From: an uncultured Candidatus Melainabacteria bacterium | GTDB lineage: Bacteria > Cyanobacteriota > Vampirovibrionia > Gastranaerophilales > Gastranaerophilaceae | DNA: 64,000 nucleotides | Reading direction: 5' to 3' | NCBI GenBank assembly: GCA_950096985.1 | Contig: CATNBA010000001.1 | Location: forward strand, 124,001 to 188,000 | Made by a program: the position numbers and the translations under genes | Notes under the pieces: generated by a model | What the model saw: the letters and a program-made list of their open reading frames with translations, nothing else | Told to the model about the DNA's origin: nothing | The model's database searches: none | Shown here: in pieces, positions 30,942 through 39,669 of the stretch | How the letters are laid out: each line of letters begins with the position of its first letter | How positions within the stretch are numbered: position 1 is the first letter of the stretch

Positions 30942-32511
30942 AAAGAAACAAAAAAAGCAGCCCGGAAAAAGGGCTGCTCTATATGGAAGATTTTCTCCCG
31001 GACCAAATCAACGCGAAGAATCAATCACGGGACAATTTCGCGAAGGGGAATTGCTTTGCGAAAAAAACGGCTGGAATATTGTCTTGCGATATGCAGACAG
31101 GTCATTGACAGGAAGAACTGACGACCGTCCTGAATTTCAAAAGATGATAAAAGACGCAGAAGCTGGACTTTTCGACATACTTGTTTGTTACAAAACAGAT
31201 AGATTTGCACGTGACAGGCTTGACGCTGCAATCTATAAAAACAAATTAAGAAAATATGGGGTTCGTGTTGTTTATTCAAAAATGTCAATTCCTGAAGGTC
31301 CTGAAGGAATTATTCTTGAATCTGTTCTTGAAGGTCTTGACGAATATTATTCAAAAGACCTTTCTCAAAAGATTTCAAGGGGTTTTTATGATAATGCTTT
31401 GCAATGCAAAGCTGTCGGCGGAACTGTTCCGTTCGGATATTATATTGACGAAAACGGAAAATATAATATTAACCCCGAACAAGCTCCCATTTTAAGAGAA
31501 ATTTTCATTCGTTATGCTTCAGGAGAAAGAGCAATTGACATTTGCAATGACTTAAACGAGCGGGGTTTCCGTACTAAAAAAGGAAACTTATTCGGAAAGA
31601 ATTCGCTTCGAGGTTTTTTCAAAAACTCAAAATATATGGGAGTTTATCAATTTGAGAGCGGGGACGAAAACTTTGAAGATGTTTCAATTGAAGGCGGAGT
31701 TCCTGCAATCGTTGACAAGGAACTATTTGAAAAAGCTGCAATGCGTCTTAAAACTAACCAGCGAAAAACGCAAAGCATTGATTTTCCGCCACCTGTTTTT
31801 TATCTTTCAGGAAAAATGTTTGACGCTGTTTGTGGCGGGGCTTTCATAGGTGATAGCGGAACGAGCAAATCAAAGAAAAAACATTTCTATTATACTTGCC
31901 AAAACAAAAAAGCAAGAAAAGGTTGCAAGACAAAATCAATCAGAAAAGACTTCATTGAGGATCTTATAATCAGCTATACAAGCAAATATGTTTTGACTGA
32001 AGAATTTATTGAATACATTGCAGAAATAATTCTTATGCTTCAGGAAGAAGAAAAAGACACAAGCGTTCTCAATTCAATAAAAGCTGAATTAAACACAACA
32101 AAAACAAGCCTTCAAAATATCATGAAAGCAATTGAACAAGGAATTTACACAGAAACAACAAAAACAAGATTGCTTGAACTGGAAGACCGACAACTGCAAC
32201 TTGAAACACAATACAAAATTGAAGAACTGAAAATCCATGCTCCAAAAATTGAAAAAGATTTCATTGAATACAAATTCCGAAAATTAGCAAACGCAAATAT
32301 TGAAGACCACGAAACAAAAGAATGGATTGTCAATATGTTCATTCAATCTGTTATTTTGACAAACGATTCAGCCATAATTGCGTATAATTTTGCACCGACT
32401 GAAGACTATTCTGACACCGTCGAAATTGATTTTCAGACATTAAAAAACTCACTGAACAAAAGTGTTCGAGTGAGTTCTTTAAACTGGAGGTTAGGAGATT
32501 CGAACTCCTGA
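30928..32511 (+). CDS. int: Large serine recombinase (integrase)
   Basis: 527 residues. N-terminal resolvase domain with catalytic Ser near residue 23 (AALYGRFSPGPNQREESITGQ) and later VCYKTDRFARDRLDA. Then the recombinase domain (VGGTVPFGYYID, KNSLRGFFKNSKYMGVY), a zinc ribbon (C...C...CQNK..KGC), and a coiled coil (about 385-440). The last nine codons lie inside tRNA-Ala, so the C-terminus depends on the attachment site. It would catalyse attP x attB recombination. Terminators for the tRNA lie inside its 3' coding region. Confidence 0.95.
   Translation: MIKSKKKQKKQPGKRAALYGRFSPGPNQREESITGQFREGELLCEKNGWNIVLRYADRSLTGRTDDRPEFQKMIKDAEAGLFDILVCYKTDRFARDRLDAAIYKNKLRKYGVRVVYSKMSIPEGPEGIILESVLEGLDEYYSKDLSQKISRGFYDNALQCKAVGGTVPFGYYIDENGKYNINPEQAPILREIFIRYASGERAIDICNDLNERGFRTKKGNLFGKNSLRGFFKNSKYMGVYQFESGDENFEDVSIEGGVPAIVDKELFEKAAMRLKTNQRKTQSIDFPPPVFYLSGKMFDAVCGGAFIGDSGTSKSKKKHFYYTCQNKKARKGCKTKSIRKDFIEDLIISYTSKYVLTEEFIEYIAEIILMLQEEEKDTSVLNSIKAELNTTKTSLQNIMKAIEQGIYTETTKTRLLELEDRQLQLETQYKIEELKIHAPKIEKDFIEYKFRKLANANIEDHETKEWIVNMFIQSVILTNDSAIIAYNFAPTEDYSDTVEIDFQTLKNSLNKSVRVSSLNWRLGDSNS
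32446..32476 (-). terminator. Rho-independent terminator of tRNA-Ala within int
   Basis: On the leftward strand: AACTCACT-C-GAACA-CTTT-TGTTC-AGTGAGTT followed by TTTTTT. It begins nine bases past the tRNA 3' end and overlaps the integrase's last coding segment. It also works in the other direction, though with a weaker U tract. Confidence 0.85.
32485..32511. other. Probable attR core (tRNA 3' end shared with integrase end)
   Basis: The 27 bases shared by the tRNA-Ala 3' part and the integrase C-terminal codons (through the TGA stop). A phage carrying this segment would rebuild the tRNA on insertion. The partner attL copy would be expected outside the window; no second copy was noticed inside it. 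Confidence 0.55.
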
Positions 32512-32557
32512 CCCCCTGCGTGCAAAGCAGGTGCTCTACCAGCTGAGCTAAACCCCC
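32485..32557 (-). tRNA. tRNA-Ala (anticodon UGC)
   Basis: Complete cloverleaf, 73 bases without encoded CCA. Acceptor GGGGGTT / AACCTCC contains the G3-U70 pair that defines alanine tRNAs. The anticodon loop is TTTGCAC. T-loop TTCGAAT. Discriminator A. The next three bases of the leftward strand are GTT, so CCA must be added by the enzyme at 52578-53648. A -10-like TAAAAT (32560-32565) lies close ahead of the 5' end. Confidence 0.97.
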
Positions 32558-32634
32558 ACATTTTATGTGAAACTTTTATGAACTTGTCACATCTTTTATT
32601 TTACATGCTGATTTTTTTTTGTAAAGTACTTTTT

Positions 32635-32985
32635 TTATTTTTCAAGAATAAAATTTGAAAAAAATTTATCTAACTTTGCTTTATCTTCATAATACCACCA
32701 GCCTATAAGAGTTTCAAATGCCGTTGCCTGACGGTATTCTAATTGATTTGAACGACGACCGACAGGGATAGGTAAATTCCTTGCACGCCGCGCAATATCC
32801 TGTTCTCTTTCGTTTAATTCCATATTATGAAGTAATTCAGCCTGAAATGATGCTTTCACCTTTTCAGTCGTTATCTTGTGAAGCAATTTGGAATTTTCAG
32901 TTATTCGAACTGTCTTTTCGCGAATAAATAATTCCCATACAGCATCACCAATATAAGCATAATTTCTTAAATTCATTTCTTCCAT
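32635..32985 (-). CDS. mrnC: Mini-ribonuclease III (MrnC)
   Basis: 116 residues with only the RNase III catalytic domain: LRNYAYIGDAVWELFIREK contains the E/D metal ligands, and NQLEYRQATAFETLIGWWYY is the second signature. No double-stranded RNA-binding domain, the definition of Mini-III, which matures the ends of 23S rRNA. TACAAT lies six bases before the ATG and no ribosome site is seen, suggesting a leaderless message. It shares its promoter region with the gene at 33028. Confidence 0.9.
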   Translation of the reverse strand: MEEMNLRNYAYIGDAVWELFIREKTVRITENSKLLHKITTEKVKASFQAELLHNMELNEREQDIARRARNLPIPVGRRSNQLEYRQATAFETLIGWWYYEDKAKLDKFFSNFILEK

Positions 32986-33027
32986 AAAATTATTGTACTA
33001 TAAAAAGGTTTACGCTATAATAATCCT

Positions 33028-33603
33028 ATGAAAAAAATAATTTTAATCTTAAACTTAATTTTGATTGGGAATTTGGCTTTAGCTGACTGTGGCTGCTATA
33101 AACAGACTAAATGTCTTGATTTGGTTACATCAATGTATAATGAAAGAGCAACTTTATATAATGTTTTAAATCTTTCATCTGATCAGCAAAAATGTAAAGA
33201 TGTAATTGATAAAAAACGATATGAAGAACTGGGTGAACAATTCAGACAATATGAACAGGAAAAATATGTTTTGAACAGAATGTGTGAACATCAGGCAAGT
33301 TCACAAGCTGTGAAGAAACAGGAAAGAGTTGTAAAAAATATTGAAAAATGTATGAAAAAAACCGGCGATAAATACGATAAAGAATTTAAATCGGTTTTAA
33401 ATTCAGAACAGCGCTCAAAACTTAAATCTGTAAGGAAAATGCAGAAAAAAGAGATAAAATATTGTCAAAAAAATAAAGCTTTTTATAAAAAAGACCCAAA
33501 TTTAAGACCATTCGGCGAAAAAATGTATGATGGGGAAGAAACAAAACTTTGTCCCGAACACAACAAATGGCATTTATTTGGGTTTAAACATAAAACTAAA
33601 TAA
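33028..33603 (+). CDS. Exported Cys-containing protein, Spy/CpxP-like pattern
   Basis: 191 residues with signal peptide (KKIILILNLILIGNLALA). The mature part is helical and basic with paired Cys (DCGCYKQTKCLD). Two segments (LYNVLNLSSDQQKCKDVIDKKR and EFKSVLNSEQRSKLKSV) resemble the LTxxQ repeats of Spy/CpxP periplasmic chaperones. TTGTAC-17-TATAAT ends six bases before the ATG and there is no ribosome site: probably leaderless. Confidence 0.65.
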   Translation: MKKIILILNLILIGNLALADCGCYKQTKCLDLVTSMYNERATLYNVLNLSSDQQKCKDVIDKKRYEELGEQFRQYEQEKYVLNRMCEHQASSQAVKKQERVVKNIEKCMKKTGDKYDKEFKSVLNSEQRSKLKSVRKMQKKEIKYCQKNKAFYKKDPNLRPFGEKMYDGEETKLCPEHNKWHLFGFKHKTK

Positions 33604-33645
33604 TTTAAATGATGATTTTTTATAGAATACCATTATAATTATGGT

Positions 33646-34305
33646 ATGAGGAAATTGGCAGTTTTAGTTTTAATAATGTTTTTTTCAGCTGCTAGCTGTT
33701 ATGCATGGGGCTGGAAAAAAGATACAGGAACGCCATTAAATCAGGAATATAATAATGAGGGAAAAGGATATGTCGGAAAATTACCTGATATCTCCAAGAA
33801 TTTTGAAAGTTCAGAGCCTAAAAGTACTAAACCTATATATGAAAAAAGTAAAAAATTTAACTCCTCAGAAGAAATTAAGCCTGTTCCCAGGGATAATCCT
33901 GCATTCGTAAATATTATTCTTAAATCTGACAAAAATTCACCTTATGTAAATGATATAAATGATTTATTGCCAATACTGGAAAATATTTTATTTTGTATTG
34001 ATAATAATTATGATGTGCAAAAATTTAATGCAAAAGTATACTTTTTCAATAAAACTGTTGAGTATCTGCAAAGTAAATATAACGGACTTCCTGAAAGCAG
34101 TTATACATCTTTCCAGAAACTTCTTACATTAAATACTCATGCCAAATCCGTTGCTACGTTACGCGCTGAAGCCGAAAAATACAGACCTTATCTCGCATAT
34201 ACCGGAGCAGGATATCTTTATAATGATAATGTCATAAACCAGCAGTTAGACTATTTAAAGACTGAAATTGAAGAAACTGTTGTAGTTTTAAAAGATGTAA
34301 GATAA
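33646..34305 (+). CDS. Exported protein of unknown function
   Basis: 219 residues with a signal peptide (RKLAVLVLIMFFSAASCYA). The mature N-terminal part is Lys/Pro/Ser-rich and probably unstructured; the C-terminal half (about 85-219) is helical. TATAAT lies six bases before the ATG. No family recognised. The Cys in the signal region could be a lipobox but is followed by a normal A-x-A cleavage site. Confidence 0.6.
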   Translation: MRKLAVLVLIMFFSAASCYAWGWKKDTGTPLNQEYNNEGKGYVGKLPDISKNFESSEPKSTKPIYEKSKKFNSSEEIKPVPRDNPAFVNIILKSDKNSPYVNDINDLLPILENILFCIDNNYDVQKFNAKVYFFNKTVEYLQSKYNGLPESSYTSFQKLLTLNTHAKSVATLRAEAEKYRPYLAYTGAGYLYNDNVINQQLDYLKTEIEETVVVLKDVR

Positions 34306-34363
34306 AAAAGTAAGTCTTGACAAACTTTTTTCTTTGTTCTAAAGTTAGGATGAACTAACAAGG

Positions 34364-35401
34364 GTGAACATGAAAATACAAACATTTGCTAAATATATAG
34401 ACCAGCCTGTGGTTTTAAATAAATTAGATAAAAAAATGCCGGCATTACTCATTGGAGCTGGCGGCGGATATGGAATTATTGATACATTTAGAAGTAAAAA
34501 TGGAGAAGGCAAACACAAAAAATTTGTTAAAAACTCTATTATTATAGCAAGTACTATTGCCGCGTCTTTAATCGGTACAAGGGGGTTGAAAATCGGCGGC
34601 AAAAAGATAGTTAAAGGTCTTATGGAAAGTGTATCGTTGGAAGAACTTCAAAAAACACAGACACTTGCTGTTGAAAAATTTCTTTCTAAAACGGATATAA
34701 AAGATGAAAAAATTTTAGAAGCTTTGAATAGAGCGAAAACAAAAGAGCTTTTGCCAAAACAAATTGACTTATTGATTAACCAACTTCCTATATCTCCTGC
34801 GAGAAAAGAACTTTTTGGCGTAATTTTACCTGAAAAGAAAAATCTAAACTCAAAGGAGATTTTTTCTGAGGTAAAAAGGTTATCATTATTAGGATTAGTA
34901 CCAATTATAGGTGGTGTTGCAGGCGGAGTTATAGCAGACAAGGTGACGAAATCAACCGATAAAAAAAGTACAGCGAATAAAATAAAAGAAGGAATATATC
35001 AGTACCTTGCCAACATATTCTTATGTAATATCGGTGCCGGCGGAGCTTTATATGTTTTTGAAAAACTGGAAAAAAATAAAAAGGTTAAACCTTTAGGCGC
35101 ATTGGGAAAACTCGGAGTAATATTTGGAGGAATTACAACAACAGGTATTATAGGCGGCAGTTATATTGCTAATTATATAAGTAAAAAAGTTATTGACCCG
35201 ATGTTCGGGCAGAAAAATAACGGACGATTATATAGCGAACGAAAACCTGAGGCTCTCGATATTGCGTTACATTCTGATGACATTGCCACTGCAGGAATTT
35301 TATCAGGCTTCAAATGGATTGAGCCGACCTTGCCGTTTTTATATTTTATATCGGGATACAGAGCAGGTATCGGATACAGAAATGTTGAAAATAAAAAATA
35401 A
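34364..35401 (+). CDS. Membrane-associated protein of unknown function
   Basis: 345 residues. At least four glycine-rich hydrophobic segments (ALLIGAGGGYGII, SIIIASTIAASLIG, LLGLVPIIGGVAGGVIADKV, LGVIFGGITTTGIIGGSYIANYI) alternate with charged, helical stretches. The Gly-rich helices look like membrane hairpins. Not recognised; a strong bidirectional terminator follows. The region upstream of the ATG has AGGGTG. Confidence 0.55.
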   Translation: MNMKIQTFAKYIDQPVVLNKLDKKMPALLIGAGGGYGIIDTFRSKNGEGKHKKFVKNSIIIASTIAASLIGTRGLKIGGKKIVKGLMESVSLEELQKTQTLAVEKFLSKTDIKDEKILEALNRAKTKELLPKQIDLLINQLPISPARKELFGVILPEKKNLNSKEIFSEVKRLSLLGLVPIIGGVAGGVIADKVTKSTDKKSTANKIKEGIYQYLANIFLCNIGAGGALYVFEKLEKNKKVKPLGALGKLGVIFGGITTTGIIGGSYIANYISKKVIDPMFGQKNNGRLYSERKPEALDIALHSDDIATAGILSGFKWIEPTLPFLYFISGYRAGIGYRNVENKK

Positions 35402-35426
35402 ATTTCTACACAACTTTCTTATATAA

Positions 35427-35450
35427 AAAAGCCCTCAAATGAGGGCTTTT
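35427..35450. terminator. Bidirectional terminator
   Basis: AAAAGCCCTC-AAAT-GAGGGCTTTT between two convergent genes, with A and T runs on either side. Confidence 0.92.
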
Positions 35451-35456
35451 CTTTTT

Positions 35457-35966
35457 TTACCCTATTACCGGTTGAACAAATGTTCTTGTTGCAAGTTCTC
35501 TGTCAAGCATTAATAATGCTTTTTTATCGTCGCCAATTAGTCTTAATGTTGCAATTACACCGCCAACATTTGCTTCTTCTTCAACCTGTTCTTTCAAATA
35601 CCAGTCTAAGAATGACAAAGCTGCACGGTCTTTTACTTCATCTGCTACATCCATTAATGCATTAATTCTCGAAGTAACAAATTCTTCATGTTCCAAAACT
35701 TGTTCAAAACAAACAAGAGGTGAAACCCAATTTGTTTCGGGTTTTTGAATAGCCTCAAGTTCAACTTCTCCTCCTCTTTCATGTACATAATCAAACATTC
35801 CCATAGCGTGAGCATGTTCTTCTTGAACCTGAACTGAAAACCAGTTCACAAAACCTTTTAAATTTAATCTTTCAAAGTAAGCTTTCATTGAAAGATAAAG
35901 ATATTCAGAGTATAATTCCTTATTAATTTGGTCGTTAAACGCCTTTTCCATTTTTTCGTTAATCAT
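35457..35966 (-). CDS. ftn: Ferritin
   Basis: 169 residues from ATG at 35966 (AAAGGAGAAAAT upstream). Bacterial-type ferritin: INKELYSEYLYLSMKAYFE (ferroxidase Glu), VQVQEEHAHAMGMFDYV (ExxH), LEHEEFVTSRI and EQVEEEANVGG. Stores iron as ferric mineral in a 24-subunit cage. A second, larger ferritin-like protein lies nearby (37434-38732), so iron or oxidative stress handling is a local theme. Confidence 0.95.
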   Translation of the reverse strand: MINEKMEKAFNDQINKELYSEYLYLSMKAYFERLNLKGFVNWFSVQVQEEHAHAMGMFDYVHERGGEVELEAIQKPETNWVSPLVCFEQVLEHEEFVTSRINALMDVADEVKDRAALSFLDWYLKEQVEEEANVGGVIATLRLIGDDKKALLMLDRELATRTFVQPVIG

Positions 35967-36067
35967 ATTTTCTCCTTTCTGGTTAAATTTTAACACTAAA
36001 ATATTAATTACAACATAATAATTCGGGCAATGAAATTTTTATATTTTCTGCTTAATTTGTTAATGCT

Positions 36068-37396
36068 ATGGAAAATTGTGTTAATAAATTACTTTCTGCT
36101 TTAGGAGAAAATACAGAATTAAAACGTGACGAATTTGCTGACTATATTGCTTTTCATGGAATAGGTTCAGCATATAATAAACGATGGCTAGGCAATATTG
36201 TACCCGCAGATGTTTTGAAGCTTTCGGTAAAGGATGCGGTTAGTATCACTGCAACTTTATCAGAAAGCGGTGTTTTCTATAATAAATTTCCTGATAATAT
36301 AGAAACACCTAATTACGGCGATAAATGGGGCAGACTTGCAAATTATATAGAAATCAACGACCGCGCAATAGCAACAATGGACAACGGATGCACATGCAGC
36401 GGTATTCTAAGTTGTATTAAACTTTTAAATGCAATTCCGCCATCTGCCAAAAGTTGGTCAAATTGCATAATTTTATCACAAGTATGGCAAAATATTTTTG
36501 GCGATGCTTATGAAAAAGGACCTTTTGAGGAAAATTCAATTTACGGACTTCGTTTAAATACCAGCTACAGCGACAATATTATAGATTATTCAATTGTGGA
36601 TAAAATTTCACCTGAAGAACAATTAAAAGCCTTTGTTGACTTGGCTCATTTTAGAGGAATTAAAGCAGGTTTCAGACATGTAATCTCAGCAGACCAGATG
36701 AAAGTTGCAACACCATATAAAGATGATGTCACATTCAGCTGGGATAATCCTGAACATGTAGAAATTTATATTAATGAATGCGTTAAGTTGATGAATTTGG
36801 GATTTGAATGTATGTTTATAGATTCTGCAAAACATATTGGCGGATATGATATGGGAAACTACACAGGTGTAGGAGCATTGCCAGCATATCATCAGATGCA
36901 GTATATTTTACATGAAATCAGATGCCGCAGCGGAAAAACTGATATTAGTTTCGTAGGAGAAAAAAGTTCGGATGATTTTGAAAGATACAGACTTATGGGC
37001 TTAAATGCCGGAACAGATTTTATAACCGGTGACAATTTTTATGCCGTCCGTGACCTTTCGGAACAATTAAAATACTGCCGTGATTATGCGCCCGGTGTTG
37101 AGATAACTAATGACAATAATGAAGGCGGTCTTTCTTACGAACAAAAATTAAACCGTATTAATTCAGCTTTGTTCGGATTTTGTCTTGCAAGTGATAAACT
37201 ACCTAGTTTTATGCAAATGAATGACCTGTTTCCTTTACGATATGACACGACAACCCATCATCTTATGATGACAAACCCTTCTTATTCGACAGACGGTACG
37301 GCAGAAAGCCACTGGGAAAATTTGTTTGCATTTGATGACGGACGATTTTACAACAAATGCGTCGGTGAATTATTTGCATACGCATTAGAAAAATAA
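36068..37396 (+). CDS. Glycoside hydrolase-like TIM barrel protein (GH13-like pattern)
   Basis: 442 residues, not firmly assigned. Segments resemble conserved amylase regions in order: FVDLAHFRGIKAGFRHVI (loop after strand 3), GFECMFIDSAKHIGG (nucleophile-type Asp), SFVGEKSSDDFERY (acid/base-type Glu), VEITNDNNEGG. No secretion signal. A GAGGC-TTT-GCCTC hairpin follows before the ferritin-like gene. Could also be another (beta/alpha)8 hydrolase. Confidence 0.45.
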   Translation: MENCVNKLLSALGENTELKRDEFADYIAFHGIGSAYNKRWLGNIVPADVLKLSVKDAVSITATLSESGVFYNKFPDNIETPNYGDKWGRLANYIEINDRAIATMDNGCTCSGILSCIKLLNAIPPSAKSWSNCIILSQVWQNIFGDAYEKGPFEENSIYGLRLNTSYSDNIIDYSIVDKISPEEQLKAFVDLAHFRGIKAGFRHVISADQMKVATPYKDDVTFSWDNPEHVEIYINECVKLMNLGFECMFIDSAKHIGGYDMGNYTGVGALPAYHQMQYILHEIRCRSGKTDISFVGEKSSDDFERYRLMGLNAGTDFITGDNFYAVRDLSEQLKYCRDYAPGVEITNDNNEGGLSYEQKLNRINSALFGFCLASDKLPSFMQMNDLFPLRYDTTTHHLMMTNPSYSTDGTAESHWENLFAFDDGRFYNKCVGELFAYALEK

Positions 37397-37433
37397 TCGA
37401 GGCTTTGCCTCATAAAATAAAAAGGAGAATATT

Positions 37434-38732
37434 ATGACATTTAATCCATTAGAAGAAAAAGGAATTCCTGTAGAAAAACAAGTCAGAAGCTGGCATGACA
37501 TAGTAAAACGCCCTTTTGACAAACATGATATTGACTGTTATTCAAGAACACGCCAAATTTTAATGAACGGTATTGAAGTTGAAGCTTGGAATTTTAAACA
37601 TAACTTTGCTAGATGTTGTCCTGATGCAGATGCACGTAAAATTGTAGCTTTATCAAGACGTATTGAAGATATGCAGCAAACAACAGTAAACTGGTTAACA
37701 CCCGCATGCCAGTCTGTTTTGGAAACAACACTAGGTTACGAACAGGTAGCAGTAGACTTAACAGCTTGGCTTGCTCAAAACGAACCTGATGAATATGTAA
37801 AATCAGTTTATGATATGGGCTTACTTGAAGACTTTGACCACCTTTACAGATACAGTCAGTGGGCCTATATGATGCACGGAATTGACCCTGATAATATTTT
37901 ACAGGGCATGACAGATGTTGTACTTGGTCGTCCGACACAAAACCACCACAACTGCAGCGGAGTAAGACTTATGCACCATTATGACAAAGACACAGCATCT
38001 CCGCAAACAAAAGTTAATCTTTATACACTCGTTTCAGGTGAACAACAAACTCATAACTTCTATGCAGAACATGGTATGATGTATGCTAATGATGATTTAA
38101 GAAGAACTTTCGGTGAAATTTGCGATGTAGAAGAAGAACACGTTACAATGTATGAAAGTTTGATAGACCCGAATGAAACTCCGTTGGAAAAACTACTGCT
38201 TCACGAATTTACCGAAGTATGCACATACTATAACTGTTATAAAGATGAAAAAAATGAAAAGCTTAAACAAATCTGGGAAGAATTCCTTGCATTTGAATTA
38301 GGACATTTACAAATTGCATCTGATTTATTAAAAACTTACGAAAAACGTGACCCTGAAGAAATTATCGGAAACAAAATCGTACTTCCTTGCCACTTTGAAG
38401 AACAAAAAGAATACGTTACAAATATTCTTGTAAATGAAATTGACAAACGCCATGACGGCGAAGGCGGTTTTACAACAATTGAAGATCTTCCAGAAGACTG
38501 GCCAAGTTACCGTATTCAAAGAATTACAAACGGTGAAGGTGCTCCTACAGAAAAAACAATAGAACTCATTGATGCCTCAATCGGTATGGATATTGTTACA
38601 GCTGATGATAAGCTTCGTAAAAAAGAGCCGGAACTTTTGGAACGCGGTCTTGAACCGGATCCGCAAGCTCCAAATACAGTTACTGTGGAAGACTATGAAC
38701 GTATGGTAATGGAACCTAAAATGGAGTTTTAA
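37434..38732 (+). CDS. Large ferritin-like (diiron) domain protein
   Basis: 432 residues. Helical Glu/His patterns of diiron proteins recur: LETTLGYEQVAVDLTAWL, LEDFDHLYRYSQWAYMMHG, then EQQTHNFYAEHGMMYA with CDVEEEHVTMYESL, and FLAFELGHLQIASDLL. Two four-helix bundles are likely. AAAGGAG before the ATG. Possible rubrerythrin/oxygenase-like role; substrate unknown. It precedes a small membrane protein by two bases. Confidence 0.6.
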   Translation: MTFNPLEEKGIPVEKQVRSWHDIVKRPFDKHDIDCYSRTRQILMNGIEVEAWNFKHNFARCCPDADARKIVALSRRIEDMQQTTVNWLTPACQSVLETTLGYEQVAVDLTAWLAQNEPDEYVKSVYDMGLLEDFDHLYRYSQWAYMMHGIDPDNILQGMTDVVLGRPTQNHHNCSGVRLMHHYDKDTASPQTKVNLYTLVSGEQQTHNFYAEHGMMYANDDLRRTFGEICDVEEEHVTMYESLIDPNETPLEKLLLHEFTEVCTYYNCYKDEKNEKLKQIWEEFLAFELGHLQIASDLLKTYEKRDPEEIIGNKIVLPCHFEEQKEYVTNILVNEIDKRHDGEGGFTTIEDLPEDWPSYRIQRITNGEGAPTEKTIELIDASIGMDIVTADDKLRKKEPELLERGLEPDPQAPNTVTVEDYERMVMEPKMEF

Positions 38733-38734
38733 TT

Positions 38735-38977
38735 ATGAAATTAATGAAAATCTTAAAAATTACAGCTTACACAACAATGATTGCAGCAGGTATTTTTGCG
38801 ATTGTAAAAGGCTGTATGGAAAAACGCAAACAGGACAGAAAAGAAAAAATGATACTGATTGCAAAACAATTAAATACAGATATTAAAAACACTGAACGCA
38901 AAATCTCACCCCGCTATCATGACAAAAACCAGGAAAAATATGATGAAATGTGGGGAGAAGAAAACAGTTGTAACTAA
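38735..38977 (+). CDS. Small membrane-anchored protein
   Basis: 80 residues: one N-terminal helix (LKITAYTTMIAAGIFAIVKGC) then a charged cytoplasmic tail (ERKISPRYHDKNQEKYDEMW). Starts two bases after the ferritin-like gene, so translationally coupled and probably its partner. No family recognised. Confidence 0.65.
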   Translation: MKLMKILKITAYTTMIAAGIFAIVKGCMEKRKQDRKEKMILIAKQLNTDIKNTERKISPRYHDKNQEKYDEMWGEENSCN

Positions 38978-39002
38978 AAAAGGCGCATAATGCGCCTTTT
39001 TT
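38976..39002. terminator. Bidirectional terminator
   Basis: AAAAAAGGCGCA-TAA-TGCGCCTTTTTT between the membrane protein and carbonic anhydrase genes. Confidence 0.93.
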
Positions 39003-39590
39003 CTATATTAAATCCACCAATCCCGTTGAATGGTCAAAATGACATTTTGCGATTAACAGCTTTTCGTTTTTAACAGCCTCGTTAATAATAACCGAATGTT
39101 TCATAAGATAATCTTCAACCCATTTTGTATGTTCTTGTGCAAAAAAATTATGACATTTTTTGCCGTTTGATATCTCCTCTTTTTTATCCAACACAGGATA
39201 AACACATTTCAAAATAGATGAAAAATTACTCATCGGTTCAGGATAATGCTCTTTTGCATACTTCATAACCCCGCAATCGTCGTGACCGAGAAGAATCAAT
39301 AACGGTACACCAAGTTTTTTTACAGCGTACTCTATACTTTCAACAACATTTGGTCCGGTTGTCATGCCGGCAACCCTAGCAACAAAAAGCTCGCCAATCC
39401 CGCAATCAAAAATAATTTCCGGAACAACACGGCTGTCAGAACAGGTTAAAACACATGCATACGGTTCTTGGTGAAACGCGTATTTCTGCAAAGTTTCCAA
39501 AGTCATATTCTTTGTTGTAGGAGTTCCGTTTACAAAATTTCTGTTACCTTTAAGTAACTTATCTAATTCTTTTTCTGCCTGTTTTATCAT
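39003..39590 (-). CDS. Beta-carbonic anhydrase
   Basis: 195 residues. Zinc ligands C50 with the CSDSR motif (D52/R54 pair) and H103/C106 in LLGHDDCGV. Interconverts carbon dioxide and bicarbonate. TATAAT is six bases before the ATG with no ribosome site, so the message is probably leaderless. Confidence 0.95.
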   Translation of the reverse strand: MIKQAEKELDKLLKGNRNFVNGTPTTKNMTLETLQKYAFHQEPYACVLTCSDSRVVPEIIFDCGIGELFVARVAGMTTGPNVVESIEYAVKKLGVPLLILLGHDDCGVMKYAKEHYPEPMSNFSSILKCVYPVLDKKEEISNGKKCHNFFAQEHTKWVEDYLMKHSVIINEAVKNEKLLIAKCHFDHSTGLVDLI

Positions 39591-39669
39591 ACAATTATTA
39601 TATCACAAGCAAATTACCTAATATTCTGTCTTATTTTCATAAACTGTTTTTATGCTAATATAGTTTATT

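Larger units (their letters stand above)
1..32511. mobile_element. Prophage (siphophage-type, right part), inserted at tRNA-Ala
   Basis: Continuous phage block: tail, head and packaging genes, then early recombination/replication genes (all leftward), then a divergent repressor/integrase module (rightward) that abuts tRNA-Ala. Almost every gene has an AGGAGA-type ribosome site and genes overlap or nearly touch, unlike the looser chromosome to the right. The left end, lysis genes and attL are outside the window. The right boundary is placed at the tRNA 3' end because the integrase reading frame runs into it. Integrity looks good (complete packaging, capsid and tail genes), but two or three early genes look damaged. 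Confidence 0.95.
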
